The position numbers were made by a program, and so were the translations under genes. A DNA stretch of 64,000 nt from Brugia malayi (lineage: Eukaryota > Nematoda > Chromadorea > Rhabditida > Onchocercidae). Below the pieces are notes generated by a model. That model worked only from the letters and a program-made list of their open reading frames with translations, ran no database searches and had not been told where the DNA came from. Positions 53,601 through 62,390 of this stretch are shown here, in pieces (position 1 is the first letter of the stretch; each line of letters starts with the position of its first letter). The DNA lies in NCBI RefSeq assembly GCF_000002995.4, contig NW_025062475.1:3316528-3380527 (forward strand). The letters are read 5' to 3'.

Positions 53601-54495
53601 TAAATTAGAATTTTTTTTAAAGGTATTTTTTTCTTCATTATAAAATTGCGTTAGTTAATTTTTTTTTTTTTTTTTTTTTGATTAAAATATTTTAGAAATA
53701 TTATTGGGTGCAAAAAAAAAAAAATGAAATTAATTTTTTAATATTTACACAAATAATTTTTTGAATATTTATAGATGGAACAGAAGAAGGTGGTCCAATT
53801 CGAGAAAGAGTAGAAGAGCGATATCAGCGCTCATACAAAGAAGTATGTTTGATAATTTTGATGTTATATAATTTAAAACAAAAAAGAGTAAAAATAAAAA
53901 TGAGAGTGAATTTAATTAATGATATCATTTTTTTTTTCTTTTTGAAGTGGAAAAGATTTTATGTATTTAATTTCATTTTTATTTATTTCATCGATAATTA
54001 ATATAATATTAGAATATATGATCGAACAATTATTCGGTATTGCATATTTAATAATTATGTAAATTACAACAGAATGTATTGCCGGAAATTTTCCTCATAG
54101 GTTAATGATATCATATATCATACTTAAGTATTTGAGTATGGAAAATTTGCCGGAAAATGCCGGAAATTTTTATTATAGAAAATTTTAGTATAATATTTGA
54201 GTAATGTATAATTTGAATATAGTTATAAATTTCTCATTTTCGATGACTCTAATTACATAAGCTTTGTTTTGTTTTTATAATATATCTCAAATTTTTATTA
54301 ATGCACCATCATTCTACTGTAATTTAATCTCATTTTGTTTCATTAAAAATATAAAATTATATATATATATATATAAAATTACTAATTACTAAAAAATATA
54401 AAAAATAAAAAATTTAAGAAACTAAAAAATATAAAATCACTAATTGTTTATAAATTTTGTTTTAATTTCAGGAATATACAACTGGAAGACGATAA
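15483..54495 (+). CDS. let-805: LET-805/myotactin-like giant FN3 transmembrane receptor (60 predicted coding exons)
   Basis: Joining 60 exons by GT/GC-AG boundaries gives one uninterrupted frame of 14,415 nt, 4,804 aa (4,604 without the optional 200-aa insert). Order: signal peptide (residues 1-22), FN3 repeats over most of residues 25-4,220, one transmembrane segment (about 4,235-4,259), a basic stop-transfer stretch, and a 543-residue tail. The FN3 hallmarks recur at about 100-residue spacing: a Trp in strand B, then GY-x-I/V-x-Y, then L-x-P-x-T-x-Y-x-V-x-V-x-A. In C. elegans, LET-805 (about 4.4-4.5 thousand residues, many FN3 repeats, one membrane span) acts in epidermal fibrous organelles that anchor body-wall muscle to the cuticle; size and layout match. 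The assignment is by architecture, not alignment. Another giant FN3 receptor is possible but less likely. Exon coordinates are given in the block entries that follow. Confidence 0.85.
16058..19632 (+). other. let-805: let-805 exons 2-10: N-terminal FN3 repeats
   Basis: Exons: 16058-16266, 16529-16658, 16951-17060, 17328-17505, 17622-17722, 17952-18274, 18637-18781, 18914-19072, 19446-19632. Phases are compatible throughout (cumulative 92 codons after exon 2, 474 after exon 9). FN3 signatures include TVEWEG, YFVRIKVLG, LLPGTEYQVRVRAAD, LKPDTQYDIGVVAF and LKPATRYAFRVRSRAG. Exon 5 must start at 17328, because the acceptor four bases downstream runs into TGA. Exon 7 must end at 18274 (GA|GTTTGT), because the donor four bases further on puts exon 8 out of frame. 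The introns hold only AT-rich sequence and simple repeats. Confidence 0.8.
20404..20554. repeat. 38-bp tandem repeat, 4 copies, in let-805 intron 10
   Basis: Copies start at 20404, 20442, 20480 and 20518 and appear identical (core TAAGGTAAAATGCTTTACTT). They lie 136 bases upstream of the furin-site exon 11. Identity between copies suggests recent expansion. Confidence 0.9.
20690..20839 (+). other. let-805: let-805 exon 11: non-FN3 linker with furin-like site
   Basis: This 150-nt exon has phase 1 at both ends, so it can be skipped without changing frame. It encodes 50 residues (about 537-586) rich in Ser, Asn, Gln and His that do not look like FN3, ending with LLRRFKRQQKNQIT. RRFKR (about 575-579) fits the R-x-K/R-R recognition pattern of furin/kexin-type proprotein convertases. 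The start follows ACATTTAG; the AG 16 bases upstream would reach a stop in this phase. Function of the linker is inferred, not shown. Confidence 0.6.
21456..23038 (+). other. let-805: let-805 exons 12-16 (proximal part): FN3 repeats with a GC-AG intron
   Basis: Exons: 21456-21558, 21718-21865, 21994-22066, 22471-22586, 22864-23038 (the last continues into the charged insert if the upper donor is not used). FN3 signatures: VKFKLSYKKSAGDQW, FGIQYTADLIYEI, SIELHWLPPLN, LSPYSIYNVSVRAG. The exon 15 to 16 junction joins ...KHIPFYQ to IEIEDL..., a normal FN3 strand C to C' passage, but the donor is CAG|GCACC. I found no GT donor in the required phase 0 between the last clear FN3 codons and the stop at about 22671. 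Confidence 0.75.
23039..23638 (+). other. let-805: let-805 exon 16 extension: 200-aa Glu/Arg/Gln-rich helical insert
   Basis: The reading frame of exon 16 continues without a stop through 600 nt (residues about 792-991) before the donor CGAG|GTGAGA at 23638/23639. The segment is dominated by Glu, Arg, Gln and Lys, with heptad-like stretches such as QQWEREREQWEKERERN, and reads as a long charged helix or coiled coil rather than FN3. Synonymous codons are mixed (CGT, CGG, CGA and AGA for Arg), so it is not a recent triplet expansion. A second donor, CAAG|GTAACA at 23038/23039, has the same phase (1) and would remove exactly 200 codons. Reading past 23638 meets TAA at 23650-23652. Whether both forms are made is unknown. 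Confidence 0.65.
24127..31479 (+). other. let-805: let-805 exons 17-30: central FN3 repeats
   Basis: Exons: 24127-24242, 24442-24643, 24900-25181, 26009-26119, 27083-27218, 27409-27566, 27974-28413, 28486-28713, 29067-29283, 29488-29617, 29778-29905, 30064-30413, 30499-30786, 30919-31479. Every junction keeps the frame (1,920 codons complete after exon 29). FN3 signatures include GIQLTWNWSD, LSVEWNSERT, GHNYQIRIHAID, YGQITGYEVTYQLL, LSPYTKYLVRIRAFTRKGPG and LSPNTRYNITVDATTDG (with an N-glycosylation sequon NIT). Exons 26 and 30 start after AAG rather than the usual YAG; using the nearest CAG instead breaks the frame. Exon 30 contains WSPWS (30946-30960), a tryptophan pair of the WxxW C-mannosylation type. 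Confidence 0.8.
31717..33655 (+). other. let-805: let-805 exon 31: large 1.9-kb exon coding several FN3 repeats
   Basis: This is the longest exon of the gene (1,939 nt; residues about 2,108-2,754) and has no intron between FN3 repeats, unlike the finely split 5' half. Repeats are marked by EVRVSWAQPAKDTW, EVHVQWLAPL, FSLYEVRVRART, ISFQWEEIECSQ, LTPFTKYIMRVKAYNSIGG, YFMISWLPPYPPYGPHDKYK and LQPETSYNISISAGTKRGFG. Recurrent Cys (TWQCDQ, RTRCSA, RTGCA) suggests intra-repeat disulfides. The donor is GCAT|GTAAGT in phase 1. The ORF runs about 100 nt beyond it into AT-rich intron sequence. Confidence 0.85.
33853..37445 (+). other. let-805: let-805 exons 32-39: FN3 repeats
   Basis: Exons: 33853-34018, 34263-34384, 34868-35170, 35709-36002, 36211-36341, 36704-36896, 36979-37067, 37223-37445. 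All phases agree. FN3 signatures: YQVRISWQPPSQSSWQC, LWRLRVRVENEAGASDW, NGQITGYTLVYKL, LLPDSTYEIHVTAHT, GKITGYEWQLESLDPW, LIPYTQYRLRVLAENSAG, LEPEQEYEIQASAHTEGG, LEPSTEYFFRLKVVG. Exon 37 begins after CTAAAG, an atypical acceptor, and encodes WSDWS (36851-36865), a second WxxW pair. Exons 34 and 35 are in phase 1 at both ends. Confidence 0.8.
37564..38756 (+). other. let-805: let-805 exon 40: 1.2-kb exon coding FN3 repeats
   Basis: The second-largest exon (1,193 nt; residues about 3,261-3,658) starts after TTTTAAG, an atypical AAG acceptor, and ends TTCAG|GTTTGT. FN3 signatures: NVKLTWTSPDKDSWACD, TPTSAMVIWDLADQ, LTPGSEYEVVVTPRR, NGKITQYEYEVTG, MSPGSTYNIRVRAYTSEGPG, KIIQLTWLPPYPERAP and LQPDTTYRFAVQV. 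Antisense ORFs over this exon are shadows of the repeat coding. Confidence 0.85.
39023..41759 (+). other. let-805: let-805 exons 41-47: membrane-proximal FN3 repeats and ectodomain end
   Basis: Exons: 39023-39199, 39307-39490, 39630-39766, 39928-40212, 40344-40799, 41082-41260, 41479-41759. FN3 signatures: NLRVNWTAPPAVKNVVDQYL, LEPATHYNITIQG, FLHVAWSPPEIFDP, LSPKTIYNITVQAGTNSG, SLTVEWESSF, LEPSTVYNVTLKARPSG, YALSLTWEPVNLN. Exon 41 has WGEW. The last part, with YYVVVDEREPAGSTNW and YNYEIYSVWELNG, is less typical FN3. Exon 46 must end NVS|GTCAGT so that exon 47 opens as RYYVVVD. The stop TAG lies at 41762-41764, one codon past the exon 47 donor. Confidence 0.8.
42035..42345. repeat. Degenerate tandem array of ACTGTAATAACACTACTAAC-type units
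   Basis: Words such as GTATACTGTAATAACACTAC and ACTAACAATGATGTACACTG recur about every 30-35 bases with substitutions and small length changes. Noncoding, inside let-805 intron 47. Confidence 0.75.
42388..42655. repeat. Purine-rich degenerate array of GAGGAATCTACC units
   Basis: The word GAATCTACC or a near variant recurs about fifteen times at roughly 15-20 base spacing, separated by GAAAG/GAGGA. The strand is strongly purine-biased. An ORF from ATG 42388 to TGA 42519 encodes 43 residues with repeated GRIYxG-like steps, a by-product of the periodicity unless shown otherwise. Confidence 0.75.
45373..45422. repeat. Near-perfect inverted repeat (23-bp stem, 4-base loop)
   Basis: Arms CTTCTCATCATTATCAC (45373-45389) and GTGATAATGATGAGAAG (45406-45422) are perfectly complementary. 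Inside them T45390 faces G45405 (a G-U pair in + strand RNA), then AATCA pairs with TGATT around a TCTT loop. It sits in let-805 intron 47. Confidence 0.85.
46787..46895 (+). other. let-805: let-805 exon 48: transmembrane segment
   Basis: This 109-nt exon encodes ASPYAISGWPWWW, eleven Leu in a row, then ILLTCCLLWCLQ (residues about 4,225-4,261): one long hydrophobic helix with a Trp-rich outer edge. The next exon opens with a basic stop-transfer run, RYRTRKERRRV, which orients the protein as type I. The acceptor is ATTTTAG (46781-46786), needed because the AG ten bases earlier would give TGA. The Cys pair at the inner face could be palmitoylated (inference). The exon is isolated by introns of 5.0 kb on the 5' side and 1.2 kb on the 3' side. 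Confidence 0.85.
48115..50473 (+). other. let-805: let-805 exons 49-55: cytoplasmic tail with GYxxGF repeats
   Basis: Exons: 48115-48190, 48705-48792, 48865-49009, 49332-49575, 49745-49859, 50077-50201, 50368-50473. The tail begins with the basic juxtamembrane stretch and a short predicted helix (IEKNGIEQNMQALSSRVDD). Four copies of a shared motif follow: GYVRGFRDA, GYVKGLRDA, GYMQGFRDG and GYIDGFKEG (residues about 4,323, 4,358, 4,390 and 4,428). Another helical stretch (SFEESRRLQESLTKLTEILQ) comes next. Exon 51 starts after TTTTAAG, and exon 54 ends at the weak donor TACA|GTCAAT, chosen because it alone joins exon 55 in phase 0. No enzymatic domain is recognisable. Confidence 0.7.
51229..54495 (+). 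other. let-805: let-805 exons 56-60: Ser/Arg/Tyr-rich C-terminal tail
   Basis: Exons: 51229-51579, 52269-52409, 53105-53254, 53775-53842, 54472-54495, with TAA at 54493-54495. The protein is low in hydrophobic residues and rich in Ser, Arg, Thr and Tyr, with SRRYTYRSRSD, SRSPDQLTARGYS and SRTRAYSNYDYG, suggesting a disordered, phosphorylatable region; it ends RYQRSYKEEYTTGRR. Exons 56, 57 and 58 are all in phase 1 at both ends and could be skipped singly or together. Retaining the intron after exon 56 would add one Gly and stop at TAG (51582-51584). The last exon carries only seven codons and is the least certain. Confidence 0.65.
54340..54455. repeat. Dispersed AT repeat, copy 1
   Basis: An (AT)n tract followed by AATTACTAATTA..., AAAAAATATAAAAAATAAAA and AATTTAAGAAA. 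The same order of words occurs at 58390-58500. Copy 1 lies in the last intron of let-805. Confidence 0.7.
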
Positions 54496-54519
54496 ACTGA
54501 TATATGGATACATTTGCTA

Positions 54520-54649
54520 AATAAAATTTGAGGGAAAAAAAAAAAAGAAGAAAAGGCCAGAAGAATAGTCGTTGTTATTATCAGTCTAACATTTCTCTTT
54601 TTTTTTTTAAGAAATAATTATTTTAAAATGATATGAATAATAGAATAAA
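54520..54649 (+). terminator. Candidate poly(A) signals for let-805
   Basis: AATAAA occurs at 54520-54525, 25 bases after the stop, and again at 54644-54649. The second would leave a more usual nematode 3' UTR of roughly 165 bases. Both match the canonical hexamer; use is not shown. Confidence 0.45.
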
Positions 54650-57309
54650 AGTGATAACGGTGCTCGATGATATACTGATATTTCATTTTCAATACTTCCT
54701 TATTTCTTCTCATACACATTGTTTTCTTTTCTTTTTGCATTTCTCGAAATGTTATTGCATTCCTATACATACATAGAATTGACCTTTTTGACCTTTTTTT
54801 TTTTCTTCTTCTTTAAAACAAATATTTCTTTAAATTACTATAATAGTATATAAATAGTATTTGATAATCTTTTATTTTAATTTAATTTTTTATCAATTTA
54901 TATAAAAACAAAAACAAAAAAAAAAAAACAAAAACAAAAACGATTCATTCATATATTTGTTATGTATGAATGAAATTTTTTCCACTTTTTTTTCTGATTA
55001 TTAATGATATTAATTAAAATCATTAATGTTTATAATATTTGTAATGCATAATTAATTAAAAATACACTGTTTACCAAGTATAACTAAGTAATTTTTGTTG
55101 TCTTATATACTCCTCATCTAATAATCACTGTCAATTATTATTATTATTTTATTGAAATTTGTACTTTTGCTCACATTTTACTTTCATTAAAAGTTTAATT
55201 TTCTTTTTTTTACTTTAAAGGTTTCAACTTTTTTTTTTTTAAATGGAAATTTTATTATTTTAACTTTTTTATTTTGTTTTGCTTTTGTGAACTGTCGCAT
55301 TTTTGGAAAAACTACGCATAATTTTTTCTTTTTTTTTTTGATATCAGTGTGTTAATTATATGATAATTTTTGATAAGGAATATAGATTAATGTGATATAT
55401 TATTGTGCTTACTAATTTGATCATATGTGGTCTTTATTTTTTTATTTTTATATTTTTCAACTCAAAATACTGCTGCCAATTCATTCATTAGATTAATTTT
55501 TTTCTTTTTTTGGATCTCTGAAGGAGAAAAAAATTGAAAGTTTATTGATTATAAATTGAATTATCATAGTTATATTTAACTGAATTGAAATCATTTTACG
55601 AATAAATCAAATATAACTTTAGTGTGCTCTATCTACTGCATAATTTTTTTTTTAATTTTTATTTTTTTTTTTTTTTAAACGAAATAATTGGTATGCTAAG
55701 TTACTCTTTTTTTTTTCTTCTTATGGTTCAACAATTTATTTGAATTTGTATGCTTTCTAAATAAAAATGATACGATTGTTTGTTGCACAGAATTATCTTA
55801 TGAATTATTAATTAATTTGAAAATATATCAGCAGGCAGCATTTGAGCAATCTAAAGATGAAATGATGATTTAGAGCAATGGGAAATTTAAAATTGGATTA
55901 ATTTAAAATAGTTTTAAAAAGAGTTAATTAATTGAAGAAAAAAGTATAATAAAATCAGGTAACAAACATCGGTGGTGATGACATCGTTAAATTGTCACCA
56001 GATTATTCAATTATGAAACATATAATTCCGTCATTAGTTACTATTAAAAGGATAATTAAATTGTTAGTGTTAAATGTAAAAAAAAAAGAAAAAATTTCTG
56101 TAAAATATTTATTTCATCTTTTTCTTTTTTTTTTTCTACAGCCTAATTAAATCTAACAAAAAATCTAATTAAGTTTACCTAAATCTAACAAAAAAAAAAT
56201 TATCGCGCGATTTTGTTGCGCTATAGAAACCAATAATTAATACGAAAGTAATATTTTCTAATGTATAATTATTTGTCAAAATTGATTGTCACCTTGTTTA
56301 TTGTTCTATGAACTCATTGACCTATTTAAATTATTAGCTTAATCCGTTTGACAATTTTGAGTGATCGCAATGAACTGTTAATACTTCAACAAAGGTCAGT
56401 GATAGCTAAATTGAAATATAATAAAATTTTGAAATGATAGAAAACAAAAAGTATTCACTCTTTCCTACTGTTCCTTCTATTAATACCACTTTTTTTTTTC
56501 ACTCTAACCTAATTTATAATAATTAATTAAAAGAATTTACTCGTAATTTATATGTTAACTTAAATTACTGAAAAAAACATCTAAGCAATGACCAATTTTG
56601 ATGATTCTTTATTTGTAATTATTATATTCCATTTATTCATTATTTACTACCTTTTATCAACTAATGATAATAGTATCAAAAATATTATAAATTTGTATAA
56701 ATTATTAAAAAATAATTATAAATAAATGAATCAAATTGTATCAGTTAGCATTTTTGTTTGATTGAAATAATTCGAACGGTATCATTGACACTTCTGCTTC
56801 TTCTTTTTTTGTTGAATATTTTTAATAATTATAAAATATATATGTATATATTGAATTCATCTAGTTAATGTTTATTATCATCGATCGAATCTTCGACGAC
56901 TTACTTTCCTGTTGTTGATGTCTGCTCTGCTCTAAGGTCAACTGAACTGAAGTCACACTCATGTCTTTCCTTCATTACTTTTTATCTGCACATTCTTTTT
57001 CTGATCTCTTCTCATTCTGACCTTTTTTATTATTTGTATTTAATTTTGGTTGCATAAGATGATGTTTTTGCCTCCATTTTCTATCTTTCTGATAAGTAAA
57101 CTACTGTTCTAATTCAAAACAAAGAAAAGTACTTTTTTTTTTTCTGTCTCATTTTAAATTATTTCAATAATATGTTAAAATGTTTAAGTAATACTTAAGC
57201 AAACAATGATTATAAAAACTTACTATTGATAATAATTAATTATAAACAATTAATGAAATTAATAAACTTTGCAATTAATAATTATATTATTTTCACTGTA
57301 TTTTATAGA
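54650..57309. other. Intergenic spacer between let-805 and the RING-H2 gene
   Basis: AT-rich, with T runs and no coding signal on either strand. About 2.7 kb; any promoter of the RING-H2 gene would lie here, but no element is recognisable. Confidence 0.6.
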
Positions 57310-58746
57310 ATGGTAAATTGTCCAATTTGTTTGGAAGCTGATAATGGACTAATTGCATTTGCAGCATTAAAATGTGGCCATGTATTTCATCGACAGTGCA
57401 TTTCATCGTGGTTAGCGGTTCGTAGAATTATTTTCTTATTTCAGAAATTTTAACAAATTTGAATAATTGCAATTCAGTATTAAAAATGAATATTAGTTGC
57501 TAAAGTATTTGTAAAATTCAAAAAAAAAAAAAAAAAATCTTAGTTAAATCGAACAAACATTTAATTTTATTATTTTTTTTTGTTAATTAAAAAAATAGTT
57601 AAAATGAGATTTTTAAAAATTTTAGTAGATGATATAAGTATTGAAATAAATATAAGAAAAAAAACGGCAGATTCAAATAATATCTATTAGATAATTTAAT
57701 CTTAAATATTAAGGACCAATCTTTGTTATTATTTTTTTTTCTTTTTTTAAATCGATTAATCTGTAGATAAATTAATTTTTATTCATCTATAGCTTTCATT
57801 GATTAATTTCAGATTGATAAAAATACCAAGATTTGCCCAGTATGCAGAAAATCTGCTAATAGCTTTCTAACTTTATATTTTTTTAGCACGGTTAGTCATT
57901 TTATGCTAATTTTGCTTCGCAAATTAAGTTTTATGAATGTGACATAACTTAATTAATTAGCAAATTGTTAATGCTAATAAAATAATCAGCAAATAATAAA
58001 AATTAAATTTTTGTAGAATATAAATTTAATGTTTTCAAAAATTCCTATCAAAATATTGCTTTAAAATTAATTAATTTTGATTTAATGAGTGAAATTTTTT
58101 TTTAAGGTATATGGTTGAAAAATTAAATTAAATATTTTGCAGCAAACTGACAATTATTCTGAAAGTGAAAAACAAATGGAGAAAAAAGTGTCAAAAAAAC
58201 GGTATGAATATTTTAAAATTTAGATTTTTTTTCAAAAAACACAAAAAAAAAAGGTAAATACATGAAAACTGGCTTTGAAAAAATCGTTTTTTTTCTTAAT
58301 TAAAATTATTTAAATTAACATTAACACATTCGTTTCAAAGAAAAAAAACTGTCCGTTAAAGTTTTTTTCAATTTAAAATTTTCTTCTCTCTCATAAATTA
58401 TTATTATATATATATATATATATAATTACTAATTAAAAAATATAAAATATAAAAAATAAAAAATTTAAGAAATTAAAAAATAAATATATATATATATATA
58501 TAAAATTTTCTCTTTCTCTCTCTCATAATTATTTTTAATTCAGTTATTAATTAAATTTTATCACTTTATTCAGTTATTAATTAAATTTTGTCACTTTATC
58601 AGAATTTATCACATTTAATTTTTTTTAGAAATAAGAAAAATTTTCCAACCCACCAACAATCTAGCATACATCACTACGAGCTTCGATCAATCAGTCATAT
58701 TTCAAATACTGGCAATCCTTATTGGCTACGAATTCGACGATCATAA
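57310..58746 (+). CDS. Small RING-H2 zinc-finger protein, probable E3 ubiquitin ligase
   Basis: Four exons (57310-57417, 57813-57890, 58143-58201, 58629-58746) give a 120-aa protein. Cys4, Cys7, Cys22, His24, His27, Cys30, Cys44 and Cys47 form C-x2-C-x14-C-x-H-x2-H-x2-C-x13-C-x2-C, a complete C3H2C3 RING-H2 that would bind two zinc ions and recruit a ubiquitin E2. The RING is split after WLA by a 395-nt intron. Cys44 is followed by PVC, and SFLTLYFF follows the domain, faintly like the start of TRAIP/NOPO-type ligases, but the long coiled coil of that family is absent. The rest is a basic Lys/Ser-rich tail ending YWLRIRRS. TTTATAG precedes the ATG by one base, so spliced-leader addition is likely. 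The substrate is unknown. Confidence 0.75.
58390..58510. repeat. Dispersed AT repeat, copy 2
   Basis: Shares with 54340-54455 the series (AT)n, AATTACTAATTA, AAAAATATAAAA, AAAAAATTTAAGAAA, and is closed by a second (AT)n tract. It lies in the last intron of the RING-H2 gene. Confidence 0.7.
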
Positions 58747-58967
58747 AATTTCATTATTTCACAAAATAATACATTACTTAACTTATTGATTATTTCATAT
58801 TCAGTGCTTTTTAAACATTTCTCATCTTATTTGCTAAGTACTTTTTTTTTTTAGAGAATTTTTTAAATTAACTTTAATATATTGTAAAAATTTTTAATAA
58901 TTATTGAATAATTTCATTGCAATTACATTAACTGTTTACAGGGAATAATGAATTAATGAATGTTCGC

Positions 58968-58973
58968 AATAAA
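58968..58973 (+). terminator. Candidate poly(A) signal for the RING-H2 gene
   Basis: AATAAA lies 222 bases after the TAA of the RING-H2 frame, embedded in an A-rich stretch. It is the first canonical hexamer I noticed downstream. Confidence 0.35.
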
Positions 58974-61376
58974 AAAACGAATGAAAATAAAAAAAAATTT
59001 TTTTTTTTTTTTAAATCGCACTGAACTAGCAAACTTATTTGTATAATTTTCAATGATATCTTTTTTTTTTTTTTTTTGTATAGAACTTACTGATTTCTTC
59101 TTTTTGAAATTGTATTTCAAAACGTTAGGAATGGTATAATTAATTGCATTGATATTACTGATATATCACTGATAATGGAAAATGATGATCTCTTGATGGA
59201 AAATAATAAATGGAAAATTATGATCTTTCTTTTTCGTTTTTTTTAATTTTTAAATGATAGATTATATGATATTGTAATTTGATACTTAATTGATATCATA
59301 TTCAGCAATCTCTCAGTGAATGTACCGAGATTTCTTGTAGTGTTCTAACATTCTGCTAGTTTATTTCCATTACTTTATCATTTCAATCCTAATGATAACA
59401 ATGATTTTACCTCTTCTTTAAACTAATTTTATTCTATTGCCTTTTTTTTTTTTTTTTTTAACTGTAAAAATATAAATTTCAATTATGTGTATGTGCATGT
59501 ATGTGGTGTGTGTATGTGTATGTCTATGTGTCCGTGAATTTATGCATCTTTTGAAAATCCCAATTTTTGATTATTTATTAGTTGGTTATAACAATTGTGT
59601 TCAAATTTAAAAATTATTTTTAAAGTAGTCAGAATTCAGCAAATAGAATGTGAAAAAAAATTTTTTTGGAGACAGAGAAATTCGTCATTTTGCGTCACTT
59701 TAGTAACGTTACAAGTTGCTCTAAAACTGTTCATAACCATTTTAAGTTTTATTAAATGATAGGTTTATCTTTTAATGTTTTGTTTAATTTAATTTAAACT
59801 ATTGTTTAGTAATAGTTTAAATTGATTCTTTTATAGTCGAAAATAGTCACTTAAAGAAAATATTTAAAATATATGTATTATTTAGCAATTGAAGATTGGA
59901 CGAAAATAATTTTTCAATTTAAATTTCATTTTATTTATCACATTTAGATATTCAGATGAAATAAGGTCAAATGTAACAGTCCAAACAGTTTAGACTTAAT
60001 GCAAATTAGTATTTGATACTAATGTTTGTTGTTTATATTTTTAATAAATTGAGATTTCAAAAAAAAAAAAAATGTAGATTTGTTGATTTATTTTTCAATT
60101 GTTATTTAAAGAATTTTGAACTTAACAATATTCTTCCAATTGATAAATTGGTATTTTCAAAATTTATTCAGTATAATCTTCTTAAATACATTTTTTTTTT
60201 TTTTAAATGCACAATGTTTTAGAAGTATTTTAAATTTCAGTATGTCAGAATTAGCTAACTTTTGAAATTAGCTATTACTAGCAATGATTCATAAAATTTT
60301 CATCTAAATTTCGAAATTTATTTCTTATTCAAATTTAAATTATTACATTTTAGAAATATTCAAAAAAAAATTTTTTTTTTTTTTTGAATTTTATAACGAA
60401 CAAAGCAAAAATTGTTTAAATTCCTTATAGTCATTAAATGCCATTTTAAGTAGACATTTCGGCATAATATGCATTTTCACTGCAATTTTCAATTCCATTT
60501 AATAGGACAAATCTATGCAACGATTCCTTTTTGTCTCCTCTCGGTCCTTGGTATTGCCAAAAAGTCTAAATGATAATATACATTTGTTCTTGATAATATA
60601 TGATAATGATAATTGTAGTGATAGCATCAATACTATCACTTTATCACTATTCACATTCATTCTGAGGATTGTACCTTTGACCTTTTGTAAAAGAAGCACA
60701 GTTGGCACAAAGGTAAGATGTTTCAGAAACACTTTTTTTTAAAAAAAAAAAACGTTAATAAACGAACAAAATCACTTTTTCGCATCTCTCTGTATACAAT
60801 TTGAATGAAGAAAAGAGAGAGAGAGAGAGGGAGAGAGAGAGATAGAGAAACAAAGATAAAAAAATTGTAGAAAATTTTTCGATAGAGCTTGTACTATACA
60901 AATATAATTGCTATTCAACAGTTGAAATTTTATTCATGATACTTTTTGCTTCTTTTTCTTTCTCTTGTTTTGAAAGAAAATTTCATATAAAAGAGATAAA
61001 GAGAGAGAGAGAGAGAGAGAGAAAAAGAGAATGAAAATTTTATTTGAAGGACAAAAAAATGAAAAGAGAAAAAATAAAAACAGAAGAAAAAAGTTTGAAT
61101 TATTACTGTTTGAATTTATCATTTAGTTATAGCAATTTAATCTTTTTTCAAAATTTAATTTCAAAGTGAAAAAAAAAAAAAAAGAAAGAAAAAAATTGAA
61201 AGAAAATGAAACGATTCAGCAACATTACCAATTTATTTCCTTCCGTCTCACTATATCGTACAAAATTTTTCTTTTCTGAAAAATTCTTGTTATCACTGTC
61301 GTTTATGCTTCTTTTTTTTTTTTTTTTTCTTTCCAATAATGCAATCAGTTAGATTTATTTTGAAAACTGGTTTGTT

Positions 61377-61411
<35 letters not shown>

Positions 61412-62390
61412 ATCTTCAATGAATATTTGTATTGATGTGGCTAATAAGAAAAAGCAAAATGTGCTTTTTGCATTTTTTTTTTTTTCTTTAAATGAGTTAA
61501 AAAATGATGAAAAATATTTGTGGCAACAATTGTTCTTTTCCATTCAATTCAATAATTCTAATTTCATCTTCGATCATTCCATGAAAATTTTATTCCGAAA
61601 TGAAAATTTTACCTGATTGTACACTTTCCTTGTCTCGTTTTCTTCCAAACATTTTATGTGACAGCAATATGTATTGGGTGGGACATTTCAGCTACCTGTT
61701 ATATACCTTTTTCATAAATATCATTGGTTTTTCAAAAGAGAAATACCTGCTTTATAAAGATGCTGTAAATACTTTTAATGTGAAACAATTTTCTAAAATG
61801 ACATTTTGTACAGTTTCCATTGTATTGTAACAGTAGGTTAGATGGTAAGGTAAGATGAATAAATGCAAAATAATGAATTGAATAATTTCCTTTTCTTATC
61901 AAATTAATCAATCTAATCTTAACATAAAATTTTTATGTTCAAATTTTCTGTATAAAATTAAAATGTTAAAAGTTAGGAAATTGTAATTAAATTTTAGGAA
62001 ATTAAAAAATATATGATAAAATATAATTTATTTAATATTTGAAAATTTTTCAAGTTAAAACACAAAAAAAAAATTTTTGATCTATATTTTAAAAAAAGAA
62101 TGAAAAGAAAGAAAGAAACTACAAATATTTTTTTAGCATTTTGGAAAATTTTAGAATTACATTTTGACTGAGAAAATTTTTCATTTTATTTCAGAATTGA
62201 TAAAAAGTTTAACTTAGCCTGTTTTGGTTGTATTATAAAATGTTATACTCTTTTCATATTATTATCATTTCATCAATTTCAATTTTTTTCTTTCTTAACT
62301 CAAAATTTTGATGTCATAGAATTGGAATTGAAAGGCACTTATTTAATTTAGTATTTAATTAAATTACTGTGATAAGATTACAGGGAAAGA
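58974..62390. other. Intergenic spacer before the collagen gene
   Basis: Contains a TG-rich microsatellite at about 59485-59535, GA tracts at about 60815-60848 and 61000-61030, and many homopolymers. ORFs at 60013-60222, 60499-60742, 61419-61616 and 61600-61830 show no domain and AT-driven composition. ATTACAG ending at 62383 is the likely spliced-leader acceptor of the collagen. Confidence 0.55.

Noticed and set aside
54060..54185. Recurring GCCGGAAA words in the last let-805 intron, considered as a mobile-element end
   Set aside because: Only three short matches; no inverted termini or target-site duplication could be seen.
60499..60742. Overlapping ORFs on both strands near 60.6 kb
   Set aside because: Both are open over the same stretch without a domain; chance is the simplest explanation.
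61419..61830. Two overlapping + ORFs upstream of the collagen
   Set aside because: No domain and no plausible splice partners to 62391; the collagen has its own trans-splice acceptor and signal anchor.
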